A stretch of DNA of 64,000 nucleotides from Streptomyces sp. CB02400. GTDB lineage: Bacteria > Actinomycetota > Actinomycetes > Streptomycetales > Streptomycetaceae. Of this stretch, positions 23,997 through 33,344 are shown piece after piece (position 1 is the first letter of the stretch; every line of letters starts with the position of its first letter). A program made the translations under genes and the position numbers. The notes below the pieces were generated by a model that was not told the origin of the DNA, made no database searches, and saw only the letters and a list, made by a program, of their open reading frames with translations. The DNA is taken from assembly GCF_001905725.1 (NCBI RefSeq), contig NZ_LIWB01000003.1:457575-521574 (forward strand), written 5' to 3'.

Positions 23997-25366
23997 AGTC
24001 TCTCGACGTAAAGGTGTGGGGTGTTCGGAAGAGGAACACCAAGAAGTCGTCCTATGACGTCCGGTGGACCGTTGCCGGGAGCGTGTTCTCCGAACAGTTC
24101 CGCACTAAGGGGCTTGCGGACCATTACCGTTCCAAGTTGCTTCGCGCCGCTCATGCCGGCGAAGAGTTCGACACAGATACAGGGCTGCCCGATTCGATGG
24201 TCGAAAAGGCAGCCTCGATGACCTGGTACGCCTTCGCTCAGAAGTACCTCGCCATGAAGTGGCCGCACGCGGCGCCGAACACGCGCAACGGGATCAACGA
24301 GGCCCTGACCGCCGTGACGATGGCCCTTCTTGACGATCGTCCGGGACAGCCGTCCGAGGAACTGATCAGGAGGGCGCTCCGTAACTGGGCCTTCGTCCTT
24401 CCCGGACCGGACGAGCGTGAATTGCCGACTGAGATCGCGAACACCTTGCACTGGGTGGCCAAGGCGTCGCGTCCGCTCTCGGACCTCGGTGACGCCGCGA
24501 TCGGCAGGGCCGTCCTGGATTCGCTCAAGCTGAAGCTCGACGGGACGGCGGCAGCCGCGGAGACCGTCCGGCGCAAGCGTCGGACACTCGTCAACGCGTT
24601 GCACTATGCAGTGGACCTCGGGGAGTTCAAAGAGAACCCGATCACGGGCATCCGCTGGAAGAAACCGAAGGTGGCCGGGGAAGTTGATCCCCGGGTCGTC
24701 GCCAATCCCGCGCAGGCCCGTTCCCTGCTGACTGCGGTCTCGTACGTCGGTGGGTACGGCCGGGCGCGTGGTCGCCGACTCGTCGGCCTGTTCGCCTGCA
24801 TGTACTACGGCGCCTTGCGTCCGGCTGAGGCCGTCGGCCTCACCGATGCGGACCTGAAACTGCCCGAGGTCGGCTGGGGGACGGTGCTGTTGAACCGGAC
24901 GCGTCCCAGCGTCGGCAAGCAGTGGACGGACTCCGGTGAGACCCATGACGACCGGGGCCTCAAGAACCGCCCGGCGGAAGAGGTCCGGCTCGTCCCGATC
25001 CCACCCCAGCTCGTCGCCATCCTCCGGCAGCACCTCGACACGTTCGGCACCGCCGAGGACGGACGGCTGTTCACCAACGAGCGTGGGGGAGTGGTCGGCT
25101 CCTCGACGTACTACCGCGTCTGGCAGGAGGCTCGTGCGCTGGCGCTTCCGCCGGCCGCGGTCGCCTCACCGCTCGCGGCTCGCCCGTATGACCTCCGGCA
25201 CTCGGCACTGTCGACCTGGCTCAACTCCGGGGTGGACCCGACGGAGGTCGCCGAGCGTGCGGGCAACAGCGTTGAGGTCCTGCTGAGCCGCTATGCCAAG
25301 TGCATCGACGGACGACAGGAGATCGTCAACCGCAAGATCGAGGAGTTGTTGCGCGAGTACGAGTGA
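23993..25366 (+). CDS. Tyrosine recombinase, integrase of the AICE
   Basis: This 457-residue site-specific recombinase has an arm-binding region at about 1-60 and a core-binding SAM-like domain at 75-230. The catalytic domain has Arg in GALRPAEA (R276), RPYDLRHSALSTWL (R402, H403) and the nucleophile in LLSRYAK (Y434). The usual LGH box reads AERAGNS. It integrates the element at the 3' end of tRNA-Arg(CCG), whose intact copy lies about 1 kb downstream. Most AICE integrases sit directly beside att; here one extra gene is in between. A T-rich hairpin terminator follows. Confidence 0.93.
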   Translation: MKSLDVKVWGVRKRNTKKSSYDVRWTVAGSVFSEQFRTKGLADHYRSKLLRAAHAGEEFDTDTGLPDSMVEKAASMTWYAFAQKYLAMKWPHAAPNTRNGINEALTAVTMALLDDRPGQPSEELIRRALRNWAFVLPGPDERELPTEIANTLHWVAKASRPLSDLGDAAIGRAVLDSLKLKLDGTAAAAETVRRKRRTLVNALHYAVDLGEFKENPITGIRWKKPKVAGEVDPRVVANPAQARSLLTAVSYVGGYGRARGRRLVGLFACMYYGALRPAEAVGLTDADLKLPEVGWGTVLLNRTRPSVGKQWTDSGETHDDRGLKNRPAEEVRLVPIPPQLVAILRQHLDTFGTAEDGRLFTNERGGVVGSSTYYRVWQEARALALPPAAVASPLAARPYDLRHSALSTWLNSGVDPTEVAERAGNSVEVLLSRYAKCIDGRQEIVNRKIEELLREYE

Positions 25367-25381
25367 TCACTGTTGCGACAG

Positions 25382-25418
25382 ATGTGGGCCCTTGGAACCT
25401 CCGAGGGCCCACATTTTT
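25382..25418 (+). terminator. Intrinsic terminator after the integrase gene
   Basis: ATGTGGGCCCT and AGGGCCCACAT form a perfect 11-bp stem around an 11-base loop, followed by TTTTT. It starts 15 bp after the int stop. Confidence 0.92.
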
Positions 25419-25438
25419 GGCAACGCAGCTGTAGATCG

Positions 25439-26047
25439 TCAGGAGCTGATCTGCTGGTGTGTCGCCAGCCCGAGATCGGGGTTGTACCAGTTCGGAAGCT
25501 CTTGGGTGGCACGTACCTCCAGACGCATGAGCGCTCGCACGTGCCCCTGCTGCGGGGTGAGCGAGTCCAAGAGACCAATGACCTGGGCGAGCTTCGCCTG
25601 ACGATCGGGTGAGTCTGGCTTACCCGCTAGCTCCATCAGGTTCCTGTAGGCGACCGTGAGCTGAGCGTTCACTTTGCTCTCAAGCTCAAGAACCGCGTCG
25701 CTTGCCACCAACTGAGCTTCAGCACGGGTATCTCGTTGGGTACGCCGCGCACTGCTCACTTCCGCTGCTTCCGCGTCGGCAGGTCCAGATCTCAGTGCGT
25801 ACGCGTACGCCAGCATCGCGTCTCTGTAGTGACGATCATGGGCGTTGAGCAGAACGTAGCAGCTCCGGAGCTGATCGATCCTGCGTTCATCTTCAGAAGC
25901 TTGCTGCTCTGTGACACGGACCCGTTCTTCTTGCTCCAGCCTCCGCAACTCCGCCCGCTGAGCGAGGACCTGAGTGATCACTGCCGAAGCCAACGTGCCA
26001 CCTACACCAACGATTGCGACGATCACAGAGATGGTCGCGCCGGACAT
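25439..26047 (-). CDS. Membrane-anchored coiled-coil protein of unknown function
   Basis: This 202-residue protein has one N-terminal membrane helix (ISVIVAIVGVGGTLASAVITQV, about residues 5-26). The rest is a long, charged helical region (AQRAELRRLEQEERVRVTEQQASEDERRIDQLRS and onward) that should form a coiled coil in the cytoplasm. ATG 26047 is chosen over a GTG two codons upstream. It lies inside the element between int and attR and reads opposite to int. I do not recognise a family. Exclusion, stability or phage-related roles are all possible. Confidence 0.65.
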   Translation of the reverse strand: MSGATISVIVAIVGVGGTLASAVITQVLAQRAELRRLEQEERVRVTEQQASEDERRIDQLRSCYVLLNAHDRHYRDAMLAYAYALRSGPADAEAAEVSSARRTQRDTRAEAQLVASDAVLELESKVNAQLTVAYRNLMELAGKPDSPDRQAKLAQVIGLLDSLTPQQGHVRALMRLEVRATQELPNWYNPDLGLATHQQISS

Positions 26048-26388
26048 CTCCACCCCCTGGGCTCAGATGAGTTCCCTTGATGTGCAGACGGTAGCCAACG
26101 CACCCGCGTCGCTCGCTCCAGTCGCTGATGATCGGCAGGGGGAGTTGCTGCCGGCATGGCACCGCCGACGGCCCACCCCGTGTGGCGCTTGCTGCCCGGT
26201 CTCTTGACCCGCTCAGGGGGCCCGCCATTTGTCGGGGCTGACCTGGGCAGACGCCTCAAGATCCTGTCCACGAATAGTCCACAGACCCCGACATGCGGCC
26301 GCTCCGGGCTGCACCCGCCTGCACATACGCGAAGACCCCGCTCGCAGCGTTTCCGCTGGTGACGGGGTCTTTAGGCACCTAATCCAAG
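26048..26388. other. Right-end noncoding region of the AICE
   Basis: This 341-bp stretch runs from the coiled-coil gene to attR. It holds no gene. At 26331-26370 it has a hairpin (gaccccg...cggggtc with AGCG/CGCT inside) almost identical to the chromosomal tRNA terminator at 10517-10560. The element thus supplies its own terminator to the tRNA gene after integration. Confidence 0.65.
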
Positions 26389-26434
26389 GTGCCCCCGGCA
26401 GGATTCGAACCTGCGCACACGGCTCCGGAGGCCG
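26389..26434 (-). repeat. attR: 46-bp direct repeat within the intact tRNA-Arg gene
   Basis: Identical to 10584-10629. Here the repeat continues into the 5' half of the tRNA gene (26435-26461), so integration at this side rebuilt a complete tRNA. Confidence 0.9.
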
Positions 26435-26461
26435 TTGCTCTATCCCCTGAGCTACGGGGGC
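26390..26461 (-). tRNA. tRNA-Arg, anticodon CCG
   Basis: A complete 72-base cloverleaf on the minus strand. The acceptor arms GCCCCCG and CGGGGGC pair perfectly. The D arm is GCTC-AGGGGATA-GAGC, and the anticodon arm is ACGGC-CTCCGGA-GCCGT with CCG at the anticodon position (reads CGG codons). The T arm is GCAGG-TTCGAAT-CCTGC and the discriminator is A, followed by CC. It is the attachment site of the AICE. Confidence 0.95.
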
Positions 26462-26645
26462 GTGTCCGTCGCGGTGATCGCGGCGACGGGTAGAACATTA
26501 CCAGCTCCCGGGGGGTGGTCATGAACCCGTTTTCGCAGCAGGCGACAGCCGGCCGGGGTCGGTCCGGAGTGCGGGGTGTCGCCCGTGCGGGGCGGAAGTG
26601 GGGAAACGCCGGACGTGGTGGCCGGGTCCGACCTACTCTCGAGTT

Positions 26646-27080
26646 GTGCCAGGCGCATCGGGCCGGGTTCTTGTTGTGGACGACAACAAGGTCATCCGGC
26701 AGTTGATCAGGGTCAACCTCGAGCTGGAGGGCATCGAGGTCGTGACCGCGGCCGATGGTGCCGAGTGTCTGGAAGTCGTCCATCAGGTGCGGCCCGACCT
26801 CGTCACCCTCGATGTCGTCATGCCGCGGCTCGACGGACTCCGGACCGCGGCCCGGTTGCGTACGGACCCTCGGACCAGTCATCTCCCGCTCGTCATCGTC
26901 AGTGCCTGTACCCAGTACGAGATCGAGAGCGGGCTCGATGTGGGAGTGGACGCCTTCCTCGCCAAGCCCTTCGAGCCCGGGGAGCTCGTCCGGCTCGTCC
27001 AGCGGTTGATCCTCGGTCCCCTCGGGCGGGTTCGTGGGCCCGGTGACGCCGAGCCGGCCGCCGGTCATGCCGGAGGGTGA
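26646..27080 (+). CDS. Stand-alone response-regulator receiver protein
   Basis: This is a 144-residue REC domain with no output domain. Acidic pocket VLVVDDN (D10, D11), phosphoacceptor Asp in LVTLDVVMPRLDG and Lys in FLAKPFEPGEL are all present. Such single-domain regulators act as phosphate relays or bind partner proteins. No kinase is adjacent. The start is GTG 26646; the frame is open further upstream but only as GC-rich noncoding sequence. The transcript may be nearly leaderless. Confidence 0.85.
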   Translation: MPGASGRVLVVDDNKVIRQLIRVNLELEGIEVVTAADGAECLEVVHQVRPDLVTLDVVMPRLDGLRTAARLRTDPRTSHLPLVIVSACTQYEIESGLDVGVDAFLAKPFEPGELVRLVQRLILGPLGRVRGPGDAEPAAGHAGG

Positions 27081-27160
27081 GATCCGGCGGTCGTCCACAT
27101 CTCGGAATCGCGACCTAACTCATTCGTCTACCCACCCCCTTCCTCCCCTACGCTTGTCCC

Positions 27161-28135
27161 GTGACCCCCGTCGAGCTCTCCCGCACCGTGCTGCACGCGG
27201 TGCGCCGTGCCGTCGATGAGGGGGAGCTGAGGGTGGTGGCTCTGCCTGAGAAGGTTCGTGTCGCGCCTCCCGGGCCCGGAGGGTGCGGGGACTACGCGAC
27301 CAATGTCGCCCTTCAGCTCGCGCGGCCGGCCGGGCAGCCGGCTCAGAGGGTCGCCGAGATTCTCAGGCCTCGTCTTCTGCGCTCCGACGGCATCGATGAC
27401 GTCGTCGTCACCGGACCCGGGTTCATCAACATCAGCCTCGCCGACGCAGGAGAACCCGCCGGGCTTGTTCGCGAGGTTCTGCGGTGCGGATCCCGGTACG
27501 GGCACAGTGACGTCCTGAGTGATCACACCGTCCGGCTGCGGTCGGCCCGTGATGTGCGTGCCGTCGTCCAGGTCGAGGCTCTCGTTCGTGTTCTTCGGTC
27601 GCAGGGTGCCGTGGTTCGCGTCGACGACCACGACGGCATCGTCGTCCGGCCCGTTCCCGCGCCCGCCGACCCCTTCCGCCTCGGTACCGACGCCGGCCGC
27701 TGGGCCCTGCTGTACCCCGCCCCGCACGACCGGCCCCGGATCGGTGACGAGCATCTGGTGCAGCGGGAGAGCAATCCGCTGTTCCGGGTGCGGTACGCCC
27801 ATGCCCGGACCCGGGCGCTCCTGCGGAACGCCGCCGACCTCGGATTCGGTCCCGAGCCCGGTGCCGTGGACGGAGCCCAGCCGCTGCTCCAGGTCCTCGT
27901 CGACCACCCCCGTGTCCTCGTCGCCGCCGCCACCCACCGTGCGCCCGACCGGCTCGCCCGGCAGCTCGTCGCCGTCGCCGACGCCGTGACGCCGCTGTTT
28001 CCCGCCGTGCTGCCGCTCGGCGAGGAGAAACCCTCGGCCGCCCACCGTGCCCGGCTCGCGCTCGCCGACGCCGCCGGGGCGGTGCTGGCCGGTGGCCTGT
28101 CCCTGCTCGGCATCGACGCACCCGATCACCTCTGA
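27161..28135 (+). CDS. nrtL: ArgS-related anticodon-binding protein NrtL
   Basis: This is a 324-residue arginyl-tRNA synthetase relative without the catalytic core. Residues 1-110 match the ArgS N-terminal additional domain ([27 protein letters not shown], then GPGFINISL). Residues about 200-320 match the DALR anticodon-binding domain ([24 protein letters not shown], ending [13 protein letters not shown]). The HIGH and KMSKS motifs are absent, so it cannot charge tRNA by itself. It lies 22 bp before lysA and is probably in that operon; -10-like TACGCT is at 27150-27155, next to the GTG start. Its actual role is unknown. Confidence 0.85.
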   Translation: MTPVELSRTVLHAVRRAVDEGELRVVALPEKVRVAPPGPGGCGDYATNVALQLARPAGQPAQRVAEILRPRLLRSDGIDDVVVTGPGFINISLADAGEPAGLVREVLRCGSRYGHSDVLSDHTVRLRSARDVRAVVQVEALVRVLRSQGAVVRVDDHDGIVVRPVPAPADPFRLGTDAGRWALLYPAPHDRPRIGDEHLVQRESNPLFRVRYAHARTRALLRNAADLGFGPEPGAVDGAQPLLQVLVDHPRVLVAAATHRAPDRLARQLVAVADAVTPLFPAVLPLGEEKPSAAHRARLALADAAGAVLAGGLSLLGIDAPDHL

Positions 28136-28157
28136 GAGAGTCCAGAGAGACACTGAC

Positions 28158-29549
28158 ATGAGCCGTTCCGCACACCCCGCCGGGCCCCGTCACGCCGACG
28201 TCCTTCCCGAGGGGCACTACTCCGCACCGCCCACCGACCTGAACGCCCTCGACTCCAAGGTGTGGGCCGAGACCGTCACGCGTGACACGGACGGTGTGCT
28301 CACCGTCGGCGGGATCGACGTCAAGCGGCTGGCCGAGGAGTACGGCACGCCCGCCTACGTCCTCGACGAGGACGACTTCCGAGCCCGGGCGCGGGCCTGG
28401 CGTACCGCCTTCGGCAGTGACGCCGACGTGTTCTACGCCGGCAAGGCATTCCTCTCCCGGGCCGTCGTGCGGTGGCTGGACGAGGAGGGGCTGAATCTCG
28501 ACGTCTGTTCCGGGGGCGAGCTCGCCACCGCGCTCTCCGCCGGGATGTCCCCCGACCGCATCGCCTTTCACGGCAACAACAAGTCCGTGGCGGAGATCCG
28601 GCGGGCCGTGGAGGCCGGGGTCGGGCGGATCGTGCTCGACTCGTTCCAGGAGATCGTCCGGGTCGCGCACATCGCGCAGGAGCTGGGCACGCGGCAGCGG
28701 GTGCAGATCCGTATCACCGTGGGTGTCGAGGCGCACACGCACGAGTTCATCGCCACCGCCCACGAGGACCAGAAGTTCGGCATCCCGCTGGCCGGCGGGC
28801 AGGCCGCGGAGGCCGTGCGGCGGGCGCTGAAGCTGGACGGTCTCGAGCTCATCGGGATCCACTCCCACATCGGGTCGCAGATCTTCGACATGTCCGGGTT
28901 CGAGGTGGCCGCGCACCGGGTGGTGGGGCTGCTCAAGGACATCCGGGACGAGCACGGCGTGGAGTTGCCCGAGATCGACCTCGGGGGTGGGCTCGGGATC
29001 GCGTACACCAGTGACGACGACCCGCGCGAGCCGCACGAGATCGCCAAGGCGCTGACCGAGATCGTCACCCGGGAGTGCGAGGCCGCGCGGCTGACGACGC
29101 CCCGGATCTCCGTCGAGCCGGGGCGGGCCATCGTCGGGCCCACCGCCTTCACGCTCTACGAGGTCGGCACCGTCAAGCCGCTCGACGGGCTGCGGACGTA
29201 CGTCTCCGTGGACGGCGGGATGTCGGACAACATCCGGACCGCGCTGTACGACGCCGAGTACAGCGTCTCCCTCGCCTCCCGTGTCTCCGACGCCGAGCCG
29301 ATGCTGTGCCGGGTCGTCGGCAAGCACTGCGAGAGCGGTGACATCGTGGTGAAGGACGCCTTCCTGCCGGGGGACCTGGCACCCGGGGACCTCATCGCCG
29401 TCCCCGCGACCGGGGCGTACTGCCGGTCGATGGCCAGCAACTACAACCATGTGCTGCGTCCGCCCGTCGTCGCCGTCAGGGACGGCGAGGCGCGCGTGAT
29501 CGTGCGGCGGGAGACGGAGGAGGATCTCCTCCGGCTCGACGTCGGATGA
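28158..29549 (+). CDS. lysA: Diaminopimelate decarboxylase
   Basis: This 463-residue PLP enzyme converts meso-diaminopimelate to L-lysine, the last step of lysine synthesis. The PLP lysine is in VFYAGKAF (about residue 97), the glycine loop is [12 protein letters not shown] and the phosphate-binding part is [11 protein letters not shown]. The HSHIGSQ segment and C-terminal CESGD and [11 protein letters not shown] are also typical. It follows nrtL by 22 bp and is the first of four aspartate-family amino acid genes here. An imperfect GC-rich hairpin (about 29564-29605) follows the stop. Confidence 0.97.
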   Translation: MSRSAHPAGPRHADVLPEGHYSAPPTDLNALDSKVWAETVTRDTDGVLTVGGIDVKRLAEEYGTPAYVLDEDDFRARARAWRTAFGSDADVFYAGKAFLSRAVVRWLDEEGLNLDVCSGGELATALSAGMSPDRIAFHGNNKSVAEIRRAVEAGVGRIVLDSFQEIVRVAHIAQELGTRQRVQIRITVGVEAHTHEFIATAHEDQKFGIPLAGGQAAEAVRRALKLDGLELIGIHSHIGSQIFDMSGFEVAAHRVVGLLKDIRDEHGVELPEIDLGGGLGIAYTSDDDPREPHEIAKALTEIVTRECEAARLTTPRISVEPGRAIVGPTAFTLYEVGTVKPLDGLRTYVSVDGGMSDNIRTALYDAEYSVSLASRVSDAEPMLCRVVGKHCESGDIVVKDAFLPGDLAPGDLIAVPATGAYCRSMASNYNHVLRPPVVAVRDGEARVIVRRETEEDLLRLDVG

Positions 29550-29707
29550 GCGGCGACGACAAGAACACCGGCCGGGTGGCGGAAGATCTTCTGTCACCCC
29601 GGTCGTGAAAATGAAATAGATGTCTCACGATCCGGACATAGCGCAGAAAGTCCCGTCCGGTGAGTGAGACTGGTGCAACCGAGACGGTAATCAGGAAACG
29701 AGGTCGG

Positions 29708-31000
29708 ATGATGCGTACGCGTCCGCTGAAGGTGGCGCTGCTGGGCTGTGGAGTGGTCGGCTCAGAGGTGGCGCGCATCATGACGACGCACGCCGACGAC
29801 CTCGCCGCCCGGATCGGGGCCCCGGTGGAGCTCGCCGGCGTGGCCGTGCGGCGGCCCGACAAGGTGCGCGAGGGGATCGACCCCGCCCTGGTCACCACCG
29901 ACGCCACCGCGCTCGTCAAACGCGGCGACCTCGACATCGTCGTGGAGGTCATCGGCGGGATCGAGCCCGCCCGTACGCTCATCACCACCGCCTTCGAGCA
30001 CGGCGCGTCCGTCGTCTCCGCGAACAAGGCGCTGCTCGCCCAGGACGGCGCCGCGCTGCACGCCGCCGCCGAGGAGCACGGCAAGGACCTCTACTACGAG
30101 GCCGCCGTCGCCGGCGCCATCCCGCTGATCCGGCCGTTGAGGGAGTCCCTCGCGGGTGACAAGGTCAACCGGGTGCTCGGCATCGTCAACGGGACCACCA
30201 ACTTCATCCTCGACAAGATGGACTCCACGGGCGCCGGCTATCAGGAGGCGCTCGACGAGGCCACCGCGCTCGGGTACGCCGAGGCCGACCCCACCGCCGA
30301 CGTCGAGGGGTTCGACGCCGCCGCCAAGGCCGCCATCCTCGCCGGGATCGCCTTCCACACGCGGGTGCGGCTCGACGACGTGCACCGCGAGGGCATGACC
30401 GAGGTCACCGCCGGCGACTTCGCCTCCGCCAGGGAGATGGGCTGCACCATCAAGCTGCTCGCCATCTGCGAGCGGGCCGAGGACGGGGCGTCGGTCACCG
30501 CGCGGGTGCATCCGGCGATGATTCCGCTCAGCCATCCGCTGGCCTCCGTGCGCGGCGCCTACAACGCGGTGTTCGTCGAGTCGGACGCCTCCGGCCAGCT
30601 CATGTTCTACGGGCCCGGTGCCGGTGGTGCGCCGACCGCTTCCGCCGTGCTCGGTGACCTCGTCGCCGTGGGGCGCAACCGGATCAGCGGGACGACCGGG
30701 CCCGGTGAGTCCGCGTACGCCGCGCTGCCCGTCTCGTCGATGGGCGAGGTCGTCACGCGGTACCACATCAGCCTCGACGTGGCCGACAAACCGGGTGTTC
30801 TCGCCCAGGTCGCGACCGTGTTCGCCGAGCACGGTGTCTCGATCGATACGGTTCGCCAGCAGGGCAAGGACGGTGAGGCCTCCCTCGTCGTCGTCACGCA
30901 CCGTGCGTCCGACGCGGCCCTCGGCGGGACCGTCGAGGCGTTGCGCAAGCTCGACACCGTGCGCGGTGTCGCCAGCATCATGCGGGTTGAAGGAGAGTAA
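29708..31000 (+). CDS. hom: Homoserine dehydrogenase
   Basis: This 430-residue NAD(P)-dependent enzyme makes homoserine from aspartate semialdehyde, the branch to threonine and methionine. The N-terminal Rossmann motif GCGVVGSEVA is at about 11-20. The catalytic core includes NKALLA, YEAAVAGAIPLI and GIVNGTTNFIL, with DPTADVEGFDAAAKAAILA as the substrate-binding region. The C-terminal ACT domain (about 350-430: SLDVADKPGVLAQVATVFAEHGVSI) suggests feedback control by threonine. ATG 29708 or 29711 can start it; GAGG is upstream. A 6-bp gap leads into thrC. Confidence 0.97.
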   Translation: MMRTRPLKVALLGCGVVGSEVARIMTTHADDLAARIGAPVELAGVAVRRPDKVREGIDPALVTTDATALVKRGDLDIVVEVIGGIEPARTLITTAFEHGASVVSANKALLAQDGAALHAAAEEHGKDLYYEAAVAGAIPLIRPLRESLAGDKVNRVLGIVNGTTNFILDKMDSTGAGYQEALDEATALGYAEADPTADVEGFDAAAKAAILAGIAFHTRVRLDDVHREGMTEVTAGDFASAREMGCTIKLLAICERAEDGASVTARVHPAMIPLSHPLASVRGAYNAVFVESDASGQLMFYGPGAGGAPTASAVLGDLVAVGRNRISGTTGPGESAYAALPVSSMGEVVTRYHISLDVADKPGVLAQVATVFAEHGVSIDTVRQQGKDGEASLVVVTHRASDAALGGTVEALRKLDTVRGVASIMRVEGE

Positions 31001-31006
31001 CCAGCA

Positions 31007-32065
31007 ATGACCCACCAGTGGCGCGGAATCATCGAGGAGTACCGGGACCGGCTGCCGGTATCCGACACCACGCCGGTCGTGACGCTCCGCGAGGGCGGCA
31101 CGCCGCTCGTGCCCGCGCAGGTGCTCTCCGAGCGCACGGGCTGCGAGGTGCACCTCAAGGTCGAGGGCGCGAACCCGACCGGGTCCTTCAAGGACCGGGG
31201 CATGACCATGGCCATCTCCAAGGCGAAGGAGGAGGGGGCCAAGGCGGTCATCTGCGCCTCCACCGGCAACACCTCCGCCTCCGCCGCCGCGTACGGGGTG
31301 CGCGCGGGCATGGTGTCCGCCGTCCTCGTGCCGCAGGGCAAGATCGCGCTCGGCAAGATGGGGCAGGCGCTGGTCCACGGGGCGAAGATCCTCCAGGTCG
31401 ACGGCAACTTCGACGACTGCCTCACGCTGGCCCGCGCGCTGAGCGACAACTACCCGGTGGCGCTGGTCAATTCGGTCAATCCGGTACGGATAGAAGGCCA
31501 GAAGACGGCCGCCTTCGAGATCGTGGACATGCTGGGCGACGCGCCCGACATCCACGTCCTGCCGGTGGGCAACGCGGGCAACATCACCGCGTACTGGAAG
31601 GGGTACAAGGAGTACGCCGCCGATCGGGTCAGCACGAAGAAGCCGCGCATGTGGGGGTTCCAGGCCTCCGGCAGCGCGCCGATCGTGCGCGGCGAGGTCG
31701 TCAAGGACCCGTCGACCATCGCCACCGCCATCCGCATCGGCAACCCCGCCTCCTGGGACTTCGCGCTCGCCGCGCGGGACGAGTCGGGCGGCGCCATAGA
31801 CGAGGTGACGGACCGTGAGATCCTGCGCGCCTACCGGCTGTTGGCCTCGCAGGAGGGCGTCTTCGTCGAGCCCGCGTCCGCCGCGTCGGTCGCCGGTCTG
31901 CTGAAGGCCGCCGAGCAGGGCAAGGTCGATCCGGGGCAGAAGATCGTGTGCACCGTCACCGGCAACGGTCTGAAGGACCCGGACTGGGCCGTCGCCGGCG
32001 CCCCGCAGCCGGTCACCGTCCCCGTGGACGCCGCGACCGCCGCCGAGCGGCTCGGCCTGGTCTAG
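31007..32065 (+). CDS. thrC: Threonine synthase
   Basis: This 352-residue PLP enzyme turns O-phosphohomoserine into threonine. The PLP lysine is in [11 protein letters not shown] (about residue 62), the phosphate loop is [10 protein letters not shown] and the SASAAAYG segment ([15 protein letters not shown]) is the usual Ser/Thr-rich substrate loop. Its length fits the shorter class of threonine synthases found in actinobacteria. It is cotranscribed with hom (6-bp gap after GAAGGAGAG). Confidence 0.97.
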   Translation: MTHQWRGIIEEYRDRLPVSDTTPVVTLREGGTPLVPAQVLSERTGCEVHLKVEGANPTGSFKDRGMTMAISKAKEEGAKAVICASTGNTSASAAAYGVRAGMVSAVLVPQGKIALGKMGQALVHGAKILQVDGNFDDCLTLARALSDNYPVALVNSVNPVRIEGQKTAAFEIVDMLGDAPDIHVLPVGNAGNITAYWKGYKEYAADRVSTKKPRMWGFQASGSAPIVRGEVVKDPSTIATAIRIGNPASWDFALAARDESGGAIDEVTDREILRAYRLLASQEGVFVEPASAASVAGLLKAAEQGKVDPGQKIVCTVTGNGLKDPDWAVAGAPQPVTVPVDAATAAERLGLV

Positions 32066-32426
32066 CACGGGCGGCCGGACGCGACCGGGCCCGCAAAGCG
32101 GGCGTAAGAGCGCGTCCACCTGGGGAAGTTCTCCACAGGGGGTGCACAGGGGGCTTGCGACACGCATCGTGCGCCTCCTGTGCGCCCTATGTCGCCACTG
32201 AACCTTCCTTCGATAGGCTGTACCGGACCCGCCCGCCGCATATGCCGCGGTATCGCGGCGTCTCCGTGGTCCGGAAAGCGGCCCGGAGCGGCCCGGAAAG
32301 CGGCCGGCCACCCCGGTCGGCGGCGATCCCAGGGGGTTTCGTACGCCCCCGCACGTCCCCACACGTCCCCTCACGTCCCTCGAATGTCATTCGACAGTCA
32401 CGCAGCTCAAGGAGAGTCTTCGAGCG
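32066..32426. other. 361-bp gap between thrC and thrB
   Basis: No gene is seen. A -10-like TAGGCT occurs at 32214-32219, and CCGGACC/GGTCCGG arms around a GCCGCGGTATCGCGGC stem lie at about 32224-32276, which could be a control hairpin in the thrB leader. GCGGCCCGGA-type short repeats lie at 32279-32310. This gap suggests that thrB has its own promoter rather than relying on hom-thrC. Confidence 0.45.
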
Positions 32427-33344
32427 ATGGCCGGTCCCGCGTTCCGCGCCGCCGCCGTCCGGGTGCGCGTCCCCGCCACCAGCGCCAACCTCGGCCCGGG
32501 CTTCGACGCCCTCGGCCTCGCGCTGGGTCTCTACGACGACGTGGTCGTCCGGGTGGCCGACTCCGGACTGCACATCGACATCGCCGGTGAGGGCGGCGAG
32601 ACCCTCCCGCGCGACGAGCGCCATCTCCTCGTACGCTCCCTGCGCACCGCCTTCGACCTGCTCGGCGGACAGCCGCGCGGCCTGGAGATCGTCTGCGCCA
32701 ACCGCATCCCGCACGGCCGCGGCCTGGGCTCCTCCTCCGCCGCCATCTGCGCCGGCATCGTCGCCGCCCGCGCCGTGACCATAGGCGCCGAGGCCAGGCT
32801 CGACGACACCGCGCTCCTCGAACTCGCCACCGAGATCGAGGGCCACCCCGACAACGTCGCGGCCTGCCTGCTGGGAGGTTTCACCCTGTCCTGGATGGAG
32901 CGCGGCGCGGCCCGGGCGATCAGGATGGAGCCCGCCGATTCCATCGTTCCGGTGGTTTTCGTGCCCGGGAAGCCGGTTCTCACCGAGACCGCGCGGGGTC
33001 TGCTCCCGCGCACCGTGCCGCATGTCGACGCCGCCACCAACGCGGGCCGTGCCGCCCTGCTCGTCGAGGCCCTGACCAGGCGCCCCGAGCTGCTGCTGCC
33101 CGCCACCGAGGACCGGCTGCACCAGGAGTACCGCGCCCCGGCCATGCCCGAGAGCGCCGCCCTGGTGGAGCGGCTGCGGGGGGACGGGATCCCCGCGGTG
33201 ATCTCCGGCGCCGGACCCACGGTCATGGCGCTGGCGGACGCGGAAACGGCCGACAAGGTCGAAGCACTGGCCGGCAACGACTGGGCCGCCAACCGGCTCG
33301 GTCTCGACGCGCAGGGCGCGAGCGTGCTTCCGCTCGCCACCTGA
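32427..33344 (+). CDS. thrB: Homoserine kinase
   Basis: This 305-residue GHMP kinase phosphorylates homoserine for threonine synthase. The N-terminal VPATSANLGPGFDALGLALG and the ATP-binding motif PHGRGLGSSSAAICAG (about residues 91-106) are typical, as is the C-terminal GIPAVISGAGPTVMAL. The ATG is preceded by AAGGAG. It is separated from thrC by 361 bp, while rho follows after a 420-bp leader. Confidence 0.97.
   Translation: MAGPAFRAAAVRVRVPATSANLGPGFDALGLALGLYDDVVVRVADSGLHIDIAGEGGETLPRDERHLLVRSLRTAFDLLGGQPRGLEIVCANRIPHGRGLGSSSAAICAGIVAARAVTIGAEARLDDTALLELATEIEGHPDNVAACLLGGFTLSWMERGAARAIRMEPADSIVPVVFVPGKPVLTETARGLLPRTVPHVDAATNAGRAALLVEALTRRPELLLPATEDRLHQEYRAPAMPESAALVERLRGDGIPAVISGAGPTVMALADAETADKVEALAGNDWAANRLGLDAQGASVLPLAT

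Larger units (their letters stand above)
10584..26434. mobile_element. Actinomycete integrative and conjugative element in tRNA-Arg(CCG)
   Basis: The element is about 15.8 kb and is bounded by the 46-bp att repeats. The right side carries the diagnostic AICE module in the usual order: SCO3933-type regulator, FtsK-like Tra, Spd-type small proteins, RepSA-like initiator, Xis, tyrosine integrase. The left side carries cargo: a restriction-modification pair, a Doc-type toxin, an XRE/HATPase pair and an HTH/PP2C pair. All expected core genes are full length, so the element may still excise, replicate and transfer (inference). Conjugation in this class moves double-stranded DNA through the single FtsK-like protein. 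Confidence 0.93.

Noticed and set aside
27432..29597. 721-codon minus-strand frame opposite nrtL and lysA
   Set aside because: Low-complexity Arg/Gly/Asp/Val composition typical of the antisense of GC-rich genes; the plus strand encodes well-conserved enzymes.
29660..29707. Thr-rich extension before hom as an attenuation leader peptide
   Set aside because: It holds only three Thr codons, is in frame with hom with no stop, and has no terminator/antiterminator pair.
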